A program made the translations under genes and the position numbers. Shown here in pieces: positions 38,701 to 44,700 of a stretch of DNA of 52,280 nt (its first letter is position 1; each line of letters starts with the position of its first letter). The notes beneath the pieces were generated by a model. It ran no database searches. It saw only the letters and a list, made by a program, of their open reading frames with translations, and was not told the origin of the DNA. This DNA comes from DASVEE01 sp036399695. GTDB lineage: Bacteria > Acidobacteriota > Thermoanaerobaculia > Gp7-AA8. Location: NCBI GenBank assembly GCA_036399695.1, contig DASWMP010000266.1, positions 1 through 52,280 on the forward strand, read 5' to 3'.

Positions 38701-41700
38701 CTTCGTGCGGAGCACGAGCGTGTTGACGAAGAAGCCGATGAGCGGCTCGAGGTCCTTGTGATTGCGGCCGGCGATGGGGCTGCCGATGACGAGGTCCGAA
38801 ACGTTGCTCCAGCGCGCGAGCAGCAGGGCGAACGCCGTCTGCAGGAGCATGAAGGGCGTGACGTTCTCCCGTTTGGCGAGCGTCAGCAGCTCCGCATAGG
38901 CAGCGCCGTCGAGACGGCTCTGCACGGTGCCGCCGGTGAAGACCTGCTGCGCGGGGCGCGGCTTGTCGAGCGGCAGGCCGTGGACCGGCGGGATGCCGGC
39001 GAGCTGCTGCTTCCAGTAATCCACCTGACCGGTGAAGGCTTCGCTCCGCGAGCGTTCGTGCTCCCACGCGGCGTAATCGGCGTACTGCACGCGCAGCGGC
39101 TGCAGCGGGTTCGCTTCGCCGCGGGCGTAAGCGGAGTAGAGCGTGTTCAGCTCCTGCACGAGGACGTCGACAGACCAGCCGTCGCCGGCGATGTGGTGCA
39201 GCGTGATGAGCAGCGCGTGCGCTTCGTCGCCGAGGCGGACGAGCGTGACGCGCAGCATGAGATCCTTGCGGAGGTCGAAGAGGCGGTTGGCCTCTTCCTG
39301 CGCGAGCTGGCGCAGCGCGGACTCGCGCAGCGCTTCCGGCAGGTGCGCGAGGTCGTAGCGCTGCAGCGGCAGCGGCTCGGCGGCGCGGACGTCCTGCACG
39401 GACGATTCGCCACGCGGGATGAAACGGGTGCGCAGCACTTCGTGGCGCTCGACGATGGTGTCGAACGCCGCCTGCAGCGCGTTCACATCGAGCGTGCCTT
39501 CGAGGCGGAGGGCCGCGGCCATGTTGTACTGCGCGCTCCCCTGCTCGAGCTGGTCGATGAACCAGAGGCGCTGCTGGGCGAACGACAGCGGCAGCGGCTC
39601 GCTGCGGTCGACGACCGGGATCACGTCGTAGCCGGTGCCGCTCTGCTGGTCGAGCCAGGCCGAGAGCGTGCGGACGGTGTTGTGCTCGAAGAGCGCGCGC
39701 ACCGGCATGGTCGTGCCGAATGCTTCGCTCACGGCGCTGGCGATGCGGGTGGCCAGCAGCGAGTGGCCGCCGAGCTCGAAGAAGTTGGCCGTCACGCTGA
39801 CGGCATCGAGCTTCAGGATCTGCTGCCAGATCGCCGCGAGGCGCTCTTCGGTGGCCGTGGCGGGGGCGGCGTACGACTGCGCCTGCCGCTGCGGCTCGGG
39901 CAGGGCCTTCTTGTCGATCTTGCCGTTGCTGGTGAGGGGGAAGGCGTCGAGGACGACGAATGCCGCCGGCACCATGTAGTCCGGCAGGTGCTGCTTGATC
40001 GTGCGGCGGGCGCCGTCGATCAGCTCTTCGGCGTCGATCGCGTCGGCCACCGGCTCGGACGGTACGAGGTAGGCGATGAGGCGCTTCTCGGCGCCGTCGC
40101 CGCGGGCGATGACGAGCGCTTCCTTCACACCGGCGTGCTGGAGGAGCTGCGCCTTGATCTCGCCGAGCTCGATGCGGAAACCGCGGATCTTCACCTGGTC
40201 GTCGATGCGGCCGAGGTATTCGAGCTGGAGGTCGAGACGATAGCGGACCAGATCGCCCGTGCGATAGAGACGGCCTTCGCCGCCGAACGGGTTGTCAATG
40301 AAGCGCGAGGCCGTCAGCTCCGGCTTGTTCAGGTAGCCGCGGGCCAGGCCGGCGCCGCCGACGTACAGCTCGCCCGGGACGCCGATCGGCAGGAGCGCGC
40401 CGTCGCTGCCGACGTAAGTCACGAGATCGGCGAGCGGACGGCCGATGTCGCTGACTTCGCTCTCGCAATCGATGGCCAGCATGCGCCGGTAGGTGACGTG
40501 CACGGTCGTCTCGGTGATGCCGTACATGTTGATGAGGCGCGGCTGGTCGTCGCCGTACTCGGCGACCCAGTTGCGGAGGCGCGACGGCACGAGCGCTTCG
40601 CCGCCGAAGACGACGTAGCGGAGCGCGTCGAGCCGCTCGCGGCCGAGCGCCACGTCGGTGAGGGCGTAGAACGCGGACGGGGTCTGGTTCAGCACCGTGA
40701 CCCGCTCGCGCTGCAGCAGCGCGTAGAACTGTTCCGGCGAGCGGGAGGTCTCGAACGGTACGACTACGAGGCGGCCACCGTAGAGCAGCGCGCCCCAGAT
40801 TTCCCAGACGGAGAAGTCGAAGGCGTAGGAGTGGAAGAGCGTCCAGGCGTCATCGGCGCCGAAGGTGAGCTCGACGTCGGCCGCGTCCATGAGGCGCGTG
40901 ACGTTGCGGTGCTCGATCATCACACCCTTGGGATTGCCGGTGGAGCCGGAAGTGTAGATCACGTAGGCGAGGTGCGACGGCAGGACATCGACGTTCGGGT
41001 TCGTGCGCGGCTCGTTCGCGAACTGATCGCCGTCGAATACGAGCAGCTTGTCGTTTGCGACCGGCACCCTGCCGGCGAGCTTGGCCTGCGTGAGGACGAT
41101 GTCCACCGCGGCGTCTTCGATCGTGTACTGCAGGCGCGCGGCCGGGTAGTCGGGATCGAGCGGGAGGTAGGCGCCGCCCGCCTTGAGGATGCCGAGGATG
41201 CCGGTCAGCATCTCGACGGAACGCTCGACGCAGATGCCGACGAGCGTGTCTGCCTTCACGCCGCGCTTGATGAGCGCGTGGGCGAGCTGGTTCGCTTTCT
41301 CGTTCAGCTCCCCGTACGTCAGCGACTCGTCGTTGAAGACGACGGCGACGCCGTTTGGCGTGGCCGCGGCCTGGCGCTCGAAGCGCTGGTGCAGCGTGTC
41401 GATGGTGGCGAACTGCTTCGCGCAGGTGATCTCGCTCGTGAGCGAGGCCGCGTCGGCCGGCGGGAGGATAGGCAGGCGCCCGGCCTGCGTCTCCGGCGCG
41501 GCGACGATGCCGTCGAGCAGCACGGCGAAGCTGGCGGCGAGGCGCTCGATGGTCTGCGCCTCGAAGATGCTCGTGGCGTAGTTCCACGTCAGGTCGAGAC
41601 CGCGCTCGTTCTCCGTGGCCGAGACCGTGAGGTCGAACTTGGCGGTGTCGGGCTCGCCGTGAAGCTGGGCGATCGTCAGCTCCGGCAGCTCGAGCACGAA

Positions 41701-44700
41701 CGGCTCGTTGTTGTGCAGGGCGAACACGAGCTGGTAGAGCGGCGCGTGGCTGAGGCTGCGCTCCGGACGCAGCTCCTCGACGAGCATTTCGAACGGCACG
41801 TCCTGATTGGAGAAAGCGTCGAGGACCTGCTGCCTCCCCTGCTGGAGGAGGCGGGTGAACGGGAGCTCTTCGGAGAGCTCGTTGCGCAGGACGAGCGTGT
41901 TGACGAAGAAGCCGATGAGGCTCTCCGTCTCCGTGTGATTGCGTCCGGCGACGGGCGTGCCGACGACGACGTCGGCGACGCCGCTCCAGCGGCTGACGAG
42001 CAGCGAGAACGCCGTCTGCAGGACCATGAACAGCGTGGCGCCATGGTCATTGGCCAGGCGCTGCAGGCCGTCGAGCGTCGCGCGGTCGAGGTGCGCCTGC
42101 AGGTTGCGGCCGGCGAACTGCTGCCGCGCCGGACGGGTGCGGTCGAGTGGGAGTCCGTGCACGCTCGGCGCATGCGCGAGCTGCTTCTTCCAGTAGGCGA
42201 GCTGCGGCTCGAGGAGCGCGGTGTTGTTGCGCTGCCAGACGGCGTAGTCGGCGTACTGGATGGGGAGCGGCGCGAGCTCGGGGTCGATACCCAGACAGTG
42301 CGCCTCGTAAAGAGCGGTCAGTTCCTTGACCAGCACGCCGGCGGACCAGCCGTCGGCGGCGATGTGGTGCAGCGTGAGCAGCAGCACGTGATCGTCTTCG
42401 CCGAGGCGGACGATCGTGGCGCGGAGCATGAGGTCGTGGGCGAGATCGAAGGGGCGCTCCGCCTCCTCCTGCATCAGCCACTCGAGATCGTCCGCTGCCT
42501 TCGTCAGGTCGACGAAGGCCATCGGCACCGCTTCGGCCGGACGGATGTCCTGGATCGCGGAGCCGTTGGCGTCGCTGCCGGCGATGAAGCGGGTGCGCAG
42601 CACTTCGTGACGGGCGACGATGGTGTCGAGCGTCGACTGCAGCGCGGCGCGATTGAGGCTGCCGGTGAGGCGCAGCGCCGCCGGCATGTTGTACTGCGTG
42701 CTCCCCTGCTCGAGCTGGTCGATGAACCAGAGGCGCTGCTGCGCGAACGAAGCCGGCAGCGGCTCCTGGCGCGAGGCCAGGGGGATGCCGCGGTAGGACG
42801 TGCCGCTCTGCGCGTCGAGATGCGCGGAGAGCGTGCGGACGGTGTTGTGCTCGAAGAGCGCGCGCACCGGCACGGTCTTGCCGAAAGCTTCGGCGATGGC
42901 GCTGGCGACGCGCGTAGCCAGCAGCGAGTGGCCGCCGAGCTCGAAGAAGTTGGCCGTGATGCTGACGCGGTCGAGTTTCAGCACGTCCTGCCAGATGGCA
43001 GCGACGCGCGATTCAGTTTCAGTCTCGGGAGCAAGGTAATCGTGCTGCTCCTGCAGCTCCGGCTCCGGCAGCGCGTGGCGGTCAACCTTGCCGTTCGCGT
43101 TGAGCGGCAAGGCGGCCATGCGCACGAAGGCGGCCGGAATCATGTGCGCCGGCAACGTCTGCTCGAGCGCCTGGCGCAGCTCCGTCTCGGAGAGCCCGGT
43201 CACGACGTACGCCGCGAGGTACTTGCCGCTGCCCTCTCCCTTCACCACGACCACCGCTTCACGCACCTCGGCCATGCGCCCAAGCTGCGCTTCGATCTCA
43301 CCCGGCTCGATACGGAAGCCGCGGATCTTGACCTGATTGTCGATGCGCCCGAGGAAGGAGAGCGTGCCGTCTGGGAGGAAGCGGACGAGATCGCCGGTGC
43401 GGTAGAGCCTGTGGGTTATCTCGCTTCCGCCGTCACCCTCGGACAGACAGGAGTGTCTGTCCCACATAGAACCAGCCGCCGCGATTTTGGTGTCCCCACC
43501 GGAGGTGTGGGACAGACACTCTTGTCTGTCCGGCATCACCACAAACTTCTCAGCGGTGAGCTCGGGCTGGTTCCAGTACCCACGCGCCAACCCTGCCCCA
43601 CCGACATACAGCTCACCCGGCGTGCCCACCGGCACCGGGGCACCGTTGGCGTCGAGGATATACAGTGAGGTGCCGTTGATGCTCGTGCCGAGAGGGATCG
43701 GGCGGGAGAGATCGGACGTGCGGGGGATGGCGTAGGTGGTGGTGAACGTCGTGTTCTCGGTCGGGCCGTAACCGTTGATGACCGTGACGTCCGGCAGCGC
43801 GCGATACACGCGGGCCACGGCGGCGGGGCTGAGCACATCGCCGCCCGCCAGCACGTAGCGGAGCGCCGAGGCCTTCGGCAATTGATAGCTCCACTGCTCG
43901 AACAGGCCGGCCGTGAGCCAGACGGTGTTGATGGCGTGGCGTTCCAGCGTGTCGTTGAGGACCGGGAGGTCGATGAGCGGCTCGGGATAGAGCACGAGCT
44001 GCCCGCCGTTGAGCAGGCTGCCCCAGATCTCGAACGTGGCCGCGTCGAAGGCGGTCGTCGAGACCTGCAGCATGCGCGTTTCGGCGCTGAGCGGGACGTA
44101 GTGGTTCTCGGCGACGAGACGGACGACACCGCGATGCTCGACCATGACGCCCTTCGGCAGACCGGTCGAACCGGAGGTGTACATCACGTACGCGAGATCG
44201 TCCGGCGTGCCGGCGATCTCCGGGTTCGTGACGACGAAGCCGTCAACGGCGAGGTCTTCCGCGCGGAGCACGATGCGCACACCGCTGTCGTCGAGCATCT
44301 GCCGTAGACGCTGCTCCGGATACGACGGATCGAGCGGCAGGTACGCCGCGCCCGCTTTGAGGATGCCGAGCGTACCGGCGATGTTCTCGATGGAACGCTC
44401 CACACAGATCGCCACCAGCTCACCCGCGGTGACACCTCGGGCGATGAGCGCATGTGCGATGGCGTTGGCGCGCTCGTTCAGCTCGCGGTAGGTGAGGCGT
44501 TGTCCGTTTTCCGTTGTCCGTTGTCCGTGCTGCGCTTCGCGAGGGATCCCGTAGGTCGGATCGAAAACCAGCGCAATCGCATCCGGCGTCGCCGCGGCCT
44601 GCGCTTCGAACAGCTCGTGGATGCGCTGTTGCGGGAACGGCGTACTGGTGCCCACGCTGATGATCTTCTCGTCCACCGGCGCGACGGTCGCGAGCGTCCC

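Noticed and set aside
13120..43531. CRISPR-like array, from regularly recurring 26-bp units
   Set aside because: The units are palindromic, scattered over 30 kb, mostly in inverted pairs with unequal short gaps, and lie inside genes. There are no spacers and no cas genes.
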